Assembly: GCF_014192395.1 (NCBI RefSeq)
Contig: NZ_JACHXW010000006.1
Span: forward strand, 186,001-250,000
DNA length: 64,000 nucleotides
Reading direction: 5' to 3'
DNA from: Paenibacillus endophyticus
GTDB taxonomy: Bacteria; Bacillota; Bacilli; Paenibacillales; Paenibacillaceae
Position numbers and translations under genes: made by a program. Positions within the stretch are counted from its first letter, which is position 1. Each line of letters begins with the position of its first letter. Below, piece by piece: positions 45,052-53,351 of this stretch. The notes under the pieces are model-generated. The model was not told where the DNA came from, ran no database searches, and saw only the letters and a program-made list of their open reading frames with translations.

Positions 45052-45997
45052 CTAAACGACGTACTTCATCGGTTGACGAGGTATCCATTAATTGGGTTCT
45101 TAGTTCGCTTGCACCTCTAAATCCGCGAACATAGATTTTGAAGAAGCGAAGCAGCGGTTTAAATGGACGCGGCAGATGTTCTTTGGAATATTCATCGTGA
45201 AGGTCCAGCTGCAGTAGAAGTAAATGGAGGTAATCCTTCGCGCTGTGTTCTTTTGGTTCTTTTTCAAAAGCAAATGGATTGGTGAAAATGCCGCGGCCAA
45301 TCATGACACCATCAACGCCGTATTGTTCCACTAATTTCAATCCTGTTGCGCGGTCAGGAATATCTCCATTAATGGTTAACAGCGTATTTGGTGCAATTTC
45401 GTCGCGCAGTTTTTTTATTTCAGGGATGAGCTCCCAGTGTGCCTCAACTTTACTCATTTCTTTTTTTGTACGAAGGTGAATGGAAAGATTCGCAATATCT
45501 TGTTTCAAAATATGCCCTAACCAATCGCGCCACTCATCAATTTCATGGTAACCCAATCTTGTTTTAACACTGACCGGCAAACCGCCTGCTTTGGCTGCTT
45601 GAATAATTTCGGCTGCAACTGCAGGATGTTGAATTAATCCAGAACCTTTTCCATTGGATGCGACGTTCTGGACGGGGCATCCCATATTTAAATCGATACC
45701 GCGAAATCCGAGTTTTTTCATGTCGACACTCATCTGTTCAAAAAATGCAGGTTTATTGCCCCAAATATGAGCGACAATCGGCTGCTCATCTTCTGTGAAC
45801 GTTAGCCGACCACGAGTGCTGTCTCTTCCTGCAGGGTTGCAATAACTATCTGTACTTGTGAATTCCGTGAAAAATACGTCGGGTTTTGCAGCAGTACTGA
45901 CGACGTGTCGAAATACGACATCTGTGACATCTTCCATGGGTGCTAATATAAAAAATGGCTTTGGTAAATCAAGCCAAAAATTTTGTTCGTTACTCAT
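45020..45997 (-). CDS. dus: tRNA-dihydrouridine synthase
   Basis: FMN-dependent enzyme that reduces uridine to dihydrouridine in tRNA D- or variable loops. About 325 residues from the ATG at 45997, chosen because GAGGAGAT lies just upstream; an in-frame ATG at 46030 is the alternative. Family motifs are [38 protein letters not shown] with the catalytic Cys, [15 protein letters not shown], and [13 protein letters not shown] in the FMN-binding end. It belongs to the Dus superfamily; which uridine it modifies is not clear. Composition is more AT-rich than the neighbouring carbohydrate locus, and gene debris lies upstream, so the block was probably inserted. Confidence 0.92.
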   Translation of the reverse strand: MSNEQNFWLDLPKPFFILAPMEDVTDVVFRHVVSTAAKPDVFFTEFTSTDSYCNPAGRDSTRGRLTFTEDEQPIVAHIWGNKPAFFEQMSVDMKKLGFRGIDLNMGCPVQNVASNGKGSGLIQHPAVAAEIIQAAKAGGLPVSVKTRLGYHEIDEWRDWLGHILKQDIANLSIHLRTKKEMSKVEAHWELIPEIKKLRDEIAPNTLLTINGDIPDRATGLKLVEQYGVDGVMIGRGIFTNPFAFEKEPKEHSAKDYLHLLLLQLDLHDEYSKEHLPRPFKPLLRFFKIYVRGFRGASELRTQLMDTSSTDEVRRLVMPFLDQELE

Positions 45998-46143
45998 ATT
46001 ATCTCCTCTTGTTGCAATATATAAAAACATTATAAGCGGTAGTAAAGTCCTTTACCCATCATACATAATATCATTTTTTTTTGTTTGATGCACAAAATCA
46101 ATCCAGTGAGCGAGCTTCGCCAGCGGCATGTTTAAAAAAATAA

Positions 46144-46184
46144 AGTCAACTATAGAACCATAGTTTTATAGTTGACTCTATTTT
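46144..46184. terminator. Bidirectional hairpin between dus and the gene debris
   Basis: AGTCAACTATA (46144-46154) pairs with TATAGTTGACT (46167-46177). The A-rich left flank and TATTTT right flank allow termination both ways. Confidence 0.7.
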
Positions 46185-46194
46185 GAACAAAATT

Positions 46195-46315
46195 AATCTT
46201 GAATGGCTTCGCGTTTCAATACATTCTCGACTTTATGTAAATGAGCTTGAATTAACTGGCTGGCAAGCTCGCTATTTCGAGCTGCTATTGCATCATATAC
46301 GCATTGCTGTAGCAG
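46195..46315 (-). pseudogene. GntR/FadR-family regulator remnant (C-terminal tail)
   Basis: On the minus strand the bases encode CVYDAIAARNSELASQLIQA, then HLHKVENVLKREAIQD and a stop. This is the end of the FCD ligand domain of FadR-type GntR regulators (pattern 'IYDAIxxRDxExAxxLMxxHL'). Nothing upstream continues it. It probably once controlled the adjacent glycolate-oxidase-like gene. Confidence 0.6.
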
Positions 46316-46340
46316 CGGACCGTGAAGAAGCAGATAAACT

Positions 46341-46620
46341 GCTGTAGCGCATTTACTTCACTCGCCCGCCATCGCCCGACGACGATACTAGAGGATGCTA
46401 CTGTACCACGGTCTAAGATTGCGGAAATGATATTGCGTACAAATGCAATCGCCTAAAAATACAATGTGAATATAGCGACCTTTGGGCATACAGGAGATGG
46501 ATACCTGCATCCAACTGCAACGACTGACGCGCGTGACCATGAAGAGGTGAATCGTGTTGAGCAGGCATTTGCAGAAAATTTTGAAGCTGCTTTCTATGCA
46601 ATTATCCGAGATGGAATCTA
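46341..46620 (+). pseudogene. glcD-like FAD-linked oxidase remnant with in-frame stop
   Basis: The + strand encodes EDATVPRSKIAEMILRTNAI followed by an in-frame TAA (46455), then KYNVNIATFGHTGDGYLHPT and HEEVNRVEQAFAENFEAA. This is the C-terminal region of GlcD (glycolate/lactate oxidase FAD subunit; family pattern 'EDxxVPRSKLxE...IATFGHAGDGNLHP'). The 5' half is missing, the stop breaks the rest, and homology ends at about 46620. Next to the regulator tail on the other strand, it is debris of a former glycolate locus. Confidence 0.7.
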
Positions 46621-46782
46621 TTTACCATCCGCCAGTTCGAAGGGTGTAGTCGAGAGTCTCGGTACTTTTTATCGAGCAAGGGGGAAAGCAATCGCCAAAG
46701 TTGTTATGGTGCGCTGCTCGTTGAATATGACCATCTTTACGCAGCATGAGAAAAGTACCGTGAGTGAACAAAGTTGTTTGCT

Positions 46783-47208
46783 TCAAGAGTGATCGCTGTC
46801 AGCAATAGCGAGGATACGAACTTGACCTCCGGGAATCGGAGAATAAGCATGACTGGATACGTACTTCAGGTTTTGAAAAGTAAACCAGGGAAGTCCATAG
46901 TTCGCGGCCATATAACTTAAAATCTGGGTATCTGGCATAAAGGGAGCGTGCTTGCCGGTGCCAGCTTGAGCCGGATACCATACCTGAACCATTAATTCTC
47001 TCTTACCATCTCTGGCTTCTTCGAAAATCTCTTCCCTCTTTGTATCCACTAAATGGAAGGTTTGTGTTCCTACCTTAAATTCGCCTGTCGGTTTAGGTAG
47101 TTTAAATACAGTAAAAGCATACATGAGACCCGCGGTTACAACTAGCATTATCGCTATAACGGTATAAGCTGAGCCAGACATTAAAAACTGTGGCGATCCC
47201 GCTTGCAA
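46783..47208 (-). pseudogene. Truncated PAF-acetylhydrolase-like esterase (N-terminal part only)
   Basis: The minus frame encodes a membrane helix (YTVIAIMLVVTAGLMYAF), then FKLPKPTGEFKVGTQTFHLV and GKRELMVQVWYPAQ, the entry of bacterial PAF-acetylhydrolase/dienelactone-hydrolase-like lipases. It ends after about 140 residues, so the catalytic nucleophile region (GxSxG) is absent. Upstream on the same strand (to about 47290) fragments such as GRRKIPIIVASGIATV in another frame suggest a frameshift. It is a dead gene piece. The sequence between 47300 and 47430 shows nothing recognisable. Confidence 0.6.
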
Positions 47209-47434
47209 CGATTATTGGAATTTTACGCCGTCCTTTTTTTAATCGGACTGTTAATGCAAACAAGCCTCATCTCGATTCTCCTTTTCAAAAAATGGTATTG
47301 TTGTTTGTTCCAATCTTATCCTGCGAGGCTGGCCTAAGCTATCGATTTGTCCTACATCTACCTTACAATGTTGTAATTCGGTCTTGCGGCATTGAAGGAC
47401 TCATATAAAGAAAACCAGATCTAGTTAAGCGCAA

Positions 47435-47483
47435 TCAAAAAGCGACAGTCTAGGACGTTATTCTCTCGTCCTTGGCTGTCGCT
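47435..47483 (-). terminator. Terminator of the galactonate GntR gene
   Basis: AGCGACAGTCTAGGACG pairs with CGTCCTTGGCTGTCGCT. Read on the minus strand it is followed by TTTTTG, matching the gene whose stop is at 47536. Confidence 0.8.
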
Positions 47484-47535
47484 GTTTCAAATTATTTGTT
47501 CAGTCTGATCCTTTATGTACTGCCGACAGAAATGA

Positions 47536-48207
47536 TTACTTCTTTAATGCGTCTATCATGTCGGAAATATGAGTATGCATGAGCTGCCTTGCCTGCTCAC
47601 TGTGGCGTTCCTCAATGGCGACCGCAATTAAAATATGATAATGGGATGCTTTCGTACGCATATGAGGCAAGGTGTTTGTCTGTTTGCGGCCTTCGGAGAG
47701 TAGGGGGTAGATAGACTCCAGCATGCGCAATAAGACAGGATGCTGTGCCGATTCCGCAATGAGATGATGGAAGGAAAGGTCGGTATCTAGAAAGGGTCCC
47801 CCATCTTTCATCTGGTTAACCATAGAGTCAGCGAGCGCTCGAAGCTGCTTGACCTGCGTGCGGGTAGCATGCTCGGCGCTTAAGGCAGCAAGTTTGGGCT
47901 CAATGAGCAGTCTTGCTTCCAGTAATTTGAGGAGCGAAATATCCCCTAGTTCCTTAAGGTCTGCAGTAGGGTCTTCTAACAATAAGGGATCGTTACGTAC
48001 ATACATTCCCCGTCCATGCTCAATGCTGACATTTCCTTGGCTTTCCAGCGTCCGCAGCGCTTCTCTAACCGTAGATACACTTACAGCCAGCTCCTTGGAA
48101 ATTTTTTGAAGAGTCGGAATGCGCGATCCTGGAGGCCATTCCCTACTAATAATTTTCTGTCTGAGGATTTCTATTGTTATTGAAAAGGTAGTTTTTTTCA
48201 TCATCAT
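47536..48207 (-). CDS. FadR-family GntR transcriptional regulator, probably of the galactonate genes
   Basis: A 223-residue regulator. The N-terminal winged helix has the GntR pattern (PPGSRIPTLQKISKELAVSV, then STVREALRTLESQGNVSIE and GRGMYV). The C-terminal FCD all-helical domain carries the metal/ligand histidines (Asp/His in LSFHHLIAES, HISDMIDAL). It is divergent from the aldolase-dehydratase pair, the same layout as DgoR of galactonate operons. FadR-type regulators usually repress until a sugar acid binds. Three copies of CTAATATAGA-like sequence lie in the shared intergenic region and may be its operators. Three ATGs occur in a row at the start, so the first residue is ambiguous. Confidence 0.85.
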   Translation of the reverse strand: MMMKKTTFSITIEILRQKIISREWPPGSRIPTLQKISKELAVSVSTVREALRTLESQGNVSIEHGRGMYVRNDPLLLEDPTADLKELGDISLLKLLEARLLIEPKLAALSAEHATRTQVKQLRALADSMVNQMKDGGPFLDTDLSFHHLIAESAQHPVLLRMLESIYPLLSEGRKQTNTLPHMRTKASHYHILIAVAIEERHSEQARQLMHTHISDMIDALKK

Positions 48208-48280
48208 AATCCCCGCTGTATTTTCATATTAAGTCTATATTAGCATAATCATACAAGCTCCTCCTAATCGTAATTACGTA

Positions 48281-48309
48281 TTGACATCCAGAAATATAGA
48301 TACTATGAT
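48281..48309 (+). promoter_or_regulatory. Promoter of the galactonate operon
   Basis: TTGACA (48281-48286), a 17-base spacer and TATGAT (48304-48309) form a near-consensus vegetative promoter. An AAATATAGATA element sits inside the spacer, where a repressor could block it. Confidence 0.75.
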
Positions 48310-48370
48310 ACTTCCATAAAGATCAGATCTTTAACGAAAACAAGCCCTTTACTCGAATGTTATAGGTGAT

Positions 48371-48432
48371 TATCTGCCTTTAGATAGGATCTATGTGTGA
48401 TTAAATTGGATATATCTAATATAGATAGGATC
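48371..48432 (+). promoter_or_regulatory. Repeated operator-like elements upstream of the aldolase gene
   Basis: TATCT-N6-AGATAGGATC (48371-48391) and TATCT-N5-AGATAGGATC (48413-48432) are two near-copies of an imperfect palindrome. The CTAATATAGA inside the second also occurs on the minus strand at 48234-48243 near the regulator's own start. These are candidate GntR binding sites. Confidence 0.4.
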
Positions 48433-48481
48433 ATTGAAGTGAATGTCTGTCGTTATGAGAGGGGAGGAGGATCGAGGAACA

Positions 48482-49129
48482 ATGATGAATAAAGAGGAGC
48501 AGCTAAAACGGTTAAAGGATTCCGGCATCGTGGCAGTCATTCGAAAGCCGGCCTATAACCAGGTCATTCAGATTACGGATGCACTGGTTTCAGGTGGCGT
48601 TGGAGCGCTGGAGATTACGGTCGATACAGAAAGGGCATATGAAATTATTGCTCAATTAAAAGTAAGATACGAAGGCAAAGCTTTAGTTGGCGCAGGCACA
48701 GCGTTAGATGAAAAAACAGCGAAGGAAGCGATTGAAGCGGGAGCGGATTTCATCTTCTCTCCGATCCTGGATGAAGCGACGATCCGTCTAACCAATCATT
48801 ATGGGCGCATCTCGATTCCAGGAGTCATGACGCCGACAGAAATCGTGAAGGGGTATCAGTACGGGGCAGACCTAATTAAAATTTTTCCGGGCGCCTCACT
48901 AGGCGCTACCTATATAAAAGAATTAGCGGCTCCACTCGGACATATTCCGATGATTCCGACAGGCGGGATTACTTTGGACAATGTAGGCTCATTTATTCGC
49001 GCAGGCGCTGTGGCTGTAGGCATAGGAAGCTCTTTAACGGATATGAAAGCGATTGCGGAAGAGCGGTATGACGAACTGACAGGATTAGCTCGAACATTCA
49101 GGCTGGAAATCAAGAAAGCTAGAGAATAG
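48482..49129 (+). CDS. dgoA: 2-dehydro-3-deoxy-6-phosphogalactonate (KDPGal/KDPG) aldolase
   Basis: Class I aldolase of the KDPG/KDPGal family, about 215 residues from ATG 48482 (GAGG nearby; the adjacent ATG at 48485 and an upstream ATG at 48443 are alternatives). It splits the 2-keto-3-deoxy-6-phospho sugar acid into pyruvate and glyceraldehyde-3-phosphate. Family features are [15 protein letters not shown], the catalytic Glu in [24 protein letters not shown] and the Schiff-base Lys in [12 protein letters not shown], then [11 protein letters not shown]. The dehydratase next door is galactonate-type, so I favour DgoA over general Eda. The gap to the next gene is 13 bases. Confidence 0.88.
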   Translation: MMNKEEQLKRLKDSGIVAVIRKPAYNQVIQITDALVSGGVGALEITVDTERAYEIIAQLKVRYEGKALVGAGTALDEKTAKEAIEAGADFIFSPILDEATIRLTNHYGRISIPGVMTPTEIVKGYQYGADLIKIFPGASLGATYIKELAAPLGHIPMIPTGGITLDNVGSFIRAGAVAVGIGSSLTDMKAIAEERYDELTGLARTFRLEIKKARE

Positions 49130-49142
49130 GGAGCGGGTAAAT

Positions 49143-50294
49143 ATGAAAATAACAAAGTTTGAAACTTTTATCGTACCACCCCGGTGGTTGTTCCTAAAAA
49201 TTGAAACGGATGAAGGAATCGTTGGATGGGGGGAACCTGTCATTGAAGGCAAGGCTCATACGGTACAAGCGGCTGTAGATGAGCTCATGGATCTGTTAAT
49301 CGGGAAAGATCCGCTTCGCATCGAAGATCATTGGCAAGTGATGTATCGCGGCGGGTTTTACCGCGGGGGATCGATACTGATGAGTGCAATCGCCGGAATT
49401 GATCAAGCATTGTGGGATATTAAAGGAAAATATTTCAATGCCCCAATCTACCAGCTCCTTGGCGGGGCATGTCGTGATTCGATGCGTGTCTATTCCTGGA
49501 TCGGCGGGGATCGACCGAGTGATGTTGGACTAGCGGCATTGGAGAAGCAGCAGCAGGGCTTTACTGCGGTTAAGATGAACGCTACGGAAGAGATGCAATA
49601 TATTGATAGTTATCATAAGGTCGATCAAGTCGTGGAACGGATAGCAGCGATTCGTACAGAGACCGGACCAAACTTTGGCATTGGCGTAGATTTTCACGGT
49701 CGCGTTCATAAACCAATGGCGAAGGTGCTCGCTAAAGCATTAGAGCCTTTCAGGCTGATGTTTATAGAAGAACCCGTGCTTCCGGAAAATAATGAGGCGC
49801 TCCGTGATATTGCCAACCATACTAGCACGCCGATAGCGACAGGTGAAAGAATGTTCTCGCGCTGGGATTTCAAATCATTATTGGAAGATGGTTACGTGGA
49901 TATTATTCAACCCGATTTATCGCATGCAGGCGGCATTACAGAGTGCAAGAAAATATTCGCGATGGCGGAGGCTTATGATGTTGCAGTAGCCCCTCATTGT
50001 CCTTTAGGACCTATTGCGCTAGCAGCATGTCTGCAAGTTGACGCAACGGCTCACAACGCAGTCATTCAGGAGCAAAGCCTTGGGATTCATTATAACCAAG
50101 GGAATGATCTGCTGGATTATGTAACGGACCCTAACGTATTCGCCTACGAAGATGGGCATGTGAAAATTCCGCAGGGACCAGGGCTTGGTATTACAGTTAA
50201 TGAGGAGTACGTCCGTAAAATGGCGTCGGAAGCCCCGCATCGGTGGAGAAATCCGATATGGAGACACAAGGACGGATCGGTCGCCGAATGGTAG
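49143..50294 (+). CDS. dgoD: D-galactonate dehydratase (enolase superfamily)
   Basis: A 383-residue member of the mandelate racemase subgroup. It opens [20 protein letters not shown]. Metal and catalytic residues are seen in [11 protein letters not shown] (Asp, His), [11 protein letters not shown] (Glu), [12 protein letters not shown] (Glu), [14 protein letters not shown] (His) and [10 protein letters not shown] (Glu). The C-terminus [16 protein letters not shown] is diagnostic of DgoD. It dehydrates D-galactonate to 2-keto-3-deoxygalactonate. The next step needs a kinase (DgoK), which is not in this window, although the aldolase that uses the product is. Start at ATG 49143 behind GGGAGCGGG. 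Confidence 0.93.
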   Translation: MKITKFETFIVPPRWLFLKIETDEGIVGWGEPVIEGKAHTVQAAVDELMDLLIGKDPLRIEDHWQVMYRGGFYRGGSILMSAIAGIDQALWDIKGKYFNAPIYQLLGGACRDSMRVYSWIGGDRPSDVGLAALEKQQQGFTAVKMNATEEMQYIDSYHKVDQVVERIAAIRTETGPNFGIGVDFHGRVHKPMAKVLAKALEPFRLMFIEEPVLPENNEALRDIANHTSTPIATGERMFSRWDFKSLLEDGYVDIIQPDLSHAGGITECKKIFAMAEAYDVAVAPHCPLGPIALAACLQVDATAHNAVIQEQSLGIHYNQGNDLLDYVTDPNVFAYEDGHVKIPQGPGLGITVNEEYVRKMASEAPHRWRNPIWRHKDGSVAEW

Positions 50295-50412
50295 AAGCCA
50301 AGAGGCTTCGATAAGTTCATTGAACTTTTGAAAGTTCGCTTTGGCGCTTGGCAGCGCGATCGAAACGTTCTTCAAGCGGAAGAAGCTTCCATAATAAGAT
50401 CAAGCAAGTAAG

Positions 50413-50453
50413 AGGCATGTCCCTTCCTTAGTGAGGCGGTCATGCCTTTTTAT
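50413..50453 (+). terminator. Terminator of the galactonate operon
   Basis: AGGCATG (50413-50419) pairs with CATGCCT followed by TTTTT. The rest of the gap to 50686 shows no gene. Confidence 0.75.
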
Positions 50454-50686
50454 ATGTTCATATTTCCAGTAACAATGGTCATTATCTTTATCGAAAATTA
50501 AAGTATTTGTAAACTCCTCCATCACACCCTATCTAGCATTGATTAAAAGGCAAACAATTTGTATGATAGGATAGGCAACAAGAAAACAATATAAACCACA
50601 TAAAACTGCTATGTGAATGGTTGAAACGATGGGGAAAACATGCGATTTATCGTATAATTTAAGAAAAATGAGGGATAGGCTTAGCG

Positions 50687-52072
50687 ATGAGTACGATCAG
50701 AGAGTCAGAGTTTAATCGCGAGATGAAAAAACTGGTCATTCCATCCGTGCTGCAAATGCTTGTTGGCAACTCATTTTCGTTAGTAAACATGCTAATGGTG
50801 ACGAGCTTGGGGGACGGGGCAGTCGCCGTAACTGCCGCAGCGGGCAGAATCAGCTTCATTCTATCGATGATCCTTACCGCAATCTATGGGATGACCACCT
50901 ATATGACCCAGTATTATGGCAAACAGCAGTATTCGCTTATGCGGGCAACATTCGGTTTTATGCTGCTGGCGGGAATCAGTACAAGTCTTCTAGCGTTTGT
51001 TGCCGTGTGGTCTTGGAAGGAGCCGATTCTGTATCTTTTTATTAAGGACATTGAATTACTGCCGCTAGGTATGCAATACGTTACGATTATGGCTTTTGTT
51101 TTTCTAATTAGTGCGATTAGGGATGCTTACGCTCAAGCGCTTGGATCTATAGGGAAGGTTAAAATTACGTTGTATGTCGGCTTATGTGCGATGGCGATCA
51201 ATATTATATTGGACTATGGCCTGATTTATGGAAAGCTGGGTTTGCCAAAGCTTGGCGTTGCAGGAGCAGCATGGGGAACGTTAATCGCCTCAAGCGTAAG
51301 CTTGTTGTTTTTGTTTGTTTTCATTTATAGTCAATCGTATTATTTAAATATTGGGGTTCGAGAGCTTTTCACTCTCCCTCTTAAGCTGCGCAAGCAGGTG
51401 TTGAAAACGATAACGCCGCTCGTGTTCCACGAAGGCATGTGGTCGATCGGCAATATGCTGTATGCCGTCGCTTTCGGATCTCTAGGCATTGCGGCATTGA
51501 CTACGTTCCAGCTTGCGAATACGCTTCAGGGCTATTTTATGATGGGAATCCACGGATTTGCTTATGCTGCAAAGGTCATGATCGGTCAAAAGCTGGGACA
51601 GGACAGGCATGAGCAGGCGCAGGATTATGCTCGGAGATTTACTCGCATTTCGGTAATTGCTGGTATAATTAGTAGTGTTGCCATAATTATCGTTTCACCG
51701 TTTATGTCCTCTGTTTTTCCTCATTTAAGTAGTGAGGTTCACGCTTCTTTAAGCCATGTGCTGCTGCTGCAGGCTTTGGCGATGACCGCATTTTTCTTGA
51801 ATAACGTGTGGATTGTCGGTATGTTTAGAGCAGGCGGGGATAATTTGTTTACGATGAACATGATTTTAATTACAACATGGGTGATTGCATTGCCAACGGT
51901 ATTCGTTGGCGCATATATGCTCCATCTGCCGCTCGAATGGGTTTATGGCCTTTTTTTATGTGAAGAAATAAGCAAGGCATTGATCGGATATAGACGTTAT
52001 CGCTCTCAGAAATGGATGCGGAATTTGGTTGGGAATGTTCCTGACTCTCCATCAACCGCTGCATCTTTATAG
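50687..52072 (+). CDS. MATE-family multidrug/metabolite efflux transporter
   Basis: A 461-residue integral membrane protein with about 12 helices in two related halves. MATE features are VIPSVLQMLVGNSFSLVNML at the start, GVAGAAWGTLIASSVSLLF in the middle, and the second-half repeat TPLVFHEGMWSIGNMLYAVA. It exports cations or metabolites using Na+ or H+ gradients. It lies just before the DeoR regulator (49 bases) and may share its transcript. A link to phosphonate metabolism is only positional. GAGGGATAGG precedes the ATG. Confidence 0.9.
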   Translation: MSTIRESEFNREMKKLVIPSVLQMLVGNSFSLVNMLMVTSLGDGAVAVTAAAGRISFILSMILTAIYGMTTYMTQYYGKQQYSLMRATFGFMLLAGISTSLLAFVAVWSWKEPILYLFIKDIELLPLGMQYVTIMAFVFLISAIRDAYAQALGSIGKVKITLYVGLCAMAINIILDYGLIYGKLGLPKLGVAGAAWGTLIASSVSLLFLFVFIYSQSYYLNIGVRELFTLPLKLRKQVLKTITPLVFHEGMWSIGNMLYAVAFGSLGIAALTTFQLANTLQGYFMMGIHGFAYAAKVMIGQKLGQDRHEQAQDYARRFTRISVIAGIISSVAIIIVSPFMSSVFPHLSSEVHASLSHVLLLQALAMTAFFLNNVWIVGMFRAGGDNLFTMNMILITTWVIALPTVFVGAYMLHLPLEWVYGLFLCEEISKALIGYRRYRSQKWMRNLVGNVPDSPSTAASL

Positions 52073-52120
52073 AATATGGGTGCGTGAGAATAGTAGGGAA
52101 GAAGAATAGGAGGGTTTGCG

Positions 52121-52909
52121 ATGTCTCTCGCGGGCGAAGAAAGAAAACTGAGTATTATGAACTTGCTGAACGAGCATGGGAAGGTCATTGCGAGCGACCT
52201 GGCCCGTATGTTCGAGGTTACAACCGAAACGATTCGTAGAGATCTGGATGATCTGGAGAAGGAAAACAAGCTTAAGAAGGTATACGGCGGCGCAATTAAG
52301 CTAAAGGTTGAGGTCGAGCCTACCTTGTTTGAGCGAGCATGCATCAATCAAGAGGCGAAGGAGAAAATTGGTTATCTTGCATTTACGCTCATTGAAGATT
52401 ATGACGTTATTTTTATCGATGAAGGCACGACACCGCTTCAGATTATCCCCTTTCTATCTCAGAAGCAGCAGGTTACCGTATTAACGAGCTCGATATCCGC
52501 CATGATGTCCTTGATTGAGCTTAAGAAACGAGAGCAATTCGATGGCCGAATGATTATGCTTGGCGGGGAAGTGAATGTGAAGCATCTTCGCGTAACGGGA
52601 GCGATTGCGGAAGCGAATATGTCTGATATATTTGTGAACAAAGCATTCGTATCCGTCGATGCCTTATCGATCGAGCATGGATTTACGAGCTATGATTACG
52701 AGAAGGCTTCGCTTACCCGCAAGTGGATTCAGCAATCGGAAACGTCCATCATTTTGGCGGATTCATCGAAATGGAACAAGCGGTCTATGGTCAAAATATG
52801 CGATTTTCAAAACGTAGATATCGTAATTTCGGAATTAGAGCCTCCGGCAGCATGGAAAGCGCAGCTGGAAGAGGCAAATACGAGATGGATGATGCCATCG
52901 GAATCATAG
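52121..52909 (+). CDS. DeoR-family transcriptional regulator
   Basis: A 262-residue regulator with an N-terminal DeoR helix-turn-helix (MNLLNEHGKVIASDLARMFE, then VTTETIRRDLDDLEKENKLK and VYGGAI). The C-terminal DeoRC sensor follows (VIFIDEGTTPLQIIPFLS, MIMLGGEVNVKHLRVTG, ILADSSKWNK). This type usually represses sugar-phosphate or related catabolic genes and is released by a phosphorylated intermediate. It is the only regulator next to the AEP cluster that starts 440 bases downstream, so it is the best candidate for controlling it. AGGAGGG precedes the ATG. Confidence 0.9.
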   Translation: MSLAGEERKLSIMNLLNEHGKVIASDLARMFEVTTETIRRDLDDLEKENKLKKVYGGAIKLKVEVEPTLFERACINQEAKEKIGYLAFTLIEDYDVIFIDEGTTPLQIIPFLSQKQQVTVLTSSISAMMSLIELKKREQFDGRMIMLGGEVNVKHLRVTGAIAEANMSDIFVNKAFVSVDALSIEHGFTSYDYEKASLTRKWIQQSETSIILADSSKWNKRSMVKICDFQNVDIVISELEPPAAWKAQLEEANTRWMMPSES

Positions 52910-52926
52910 TTTGAAACAAGTAGGAA

Positions 52927-52965
52927 AGCCAGTAGAGAAGCGAGTCTTCTCTACTGGCTTATTTT
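52927..52965 (+). terminator. Terminator of the MATE-deoR unit
   Basis: AGCCAGTAGAGAAG and CTTCTCTACTGGCT form a perfect 14-bp stem around CGAGT, then TTATTTTA. Confidence 0.88.
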
Positions 52966-53023
52966 ATATATAAGCATTTATCTGTTATTACATACCGCGA
53001 AACGAAAACTTATCCGTCAGAGG

Positions 53024-53148
53024 ACGGCTTCAGCCGTTTACGCTTGACGTATAGGAAAGGATATGAGTTTGCATATCCTTTCTCTATACGTTTCGCCGAA
53101 ACGATGGCGTCTATTGTAAGGACGCCGTCAGGCGTTTCTTCTTAATGT
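53024..53148. repeat. Cluster of hairpins, probable dispersed intergenic repeat
   Basis: Three inverted repeats lie in line: ACGGCTTCAGCCGT (53024-53037); a long hairpin, CGTATAGGAAAGGATATG pairing with GCATATCCTTTCTCTATACG (53048-53090); and GAAACGATGGCGTC pairing with GACGCC...GTTTC (53101-53138). The density of palindromes without a T-run suggests a REP- or MITE-like unit rather than a terminator. No coding signal is visible here. Confidence 0.5.
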
Positions 53149-53201
53149 TGTTTGTTGTTGTGTAAAGATTGTAATCGCTATGTTAAATCTTTCGAATCGC
53201 A

Positions 53202-53230
53202 TTGTAATGGTCATTTTTTCGCTGTAGAAT
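53202..53230 (+). promoter_or_regulatory. Promoter of the AEP operon
   Basis: TTGTAA (53202-53207), a 17-base spacer and TAGAAT (53225-53230) give a good vegetative promoter about 120 bases before the first PHP start. An AT-rich stretch with repeated AATTAAAA follows it and could hold an operator. Confidence 0.55.
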
Positions 53231-53351
53231 AATTAAAACAACATAAATAAAAGAAAAAGCAATTAAAAGCAATATGTTGTTTGCGGTAGATGTAACAATT
53301 CCCAGCAGCGGGTTCGATTGGAACAAAGGACAACAAATAGGAGTGGTGACG

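Noticed and set aside
53231..53290. AATTAAAA-rich stretches at 53231-53275 and 58590-58620 as DeoR operators
   Set aside because: Both AEP promoters are near such stretches, but the match is low-complexity AT sequence and no clear repeat with constant spacing can be defined by eye.
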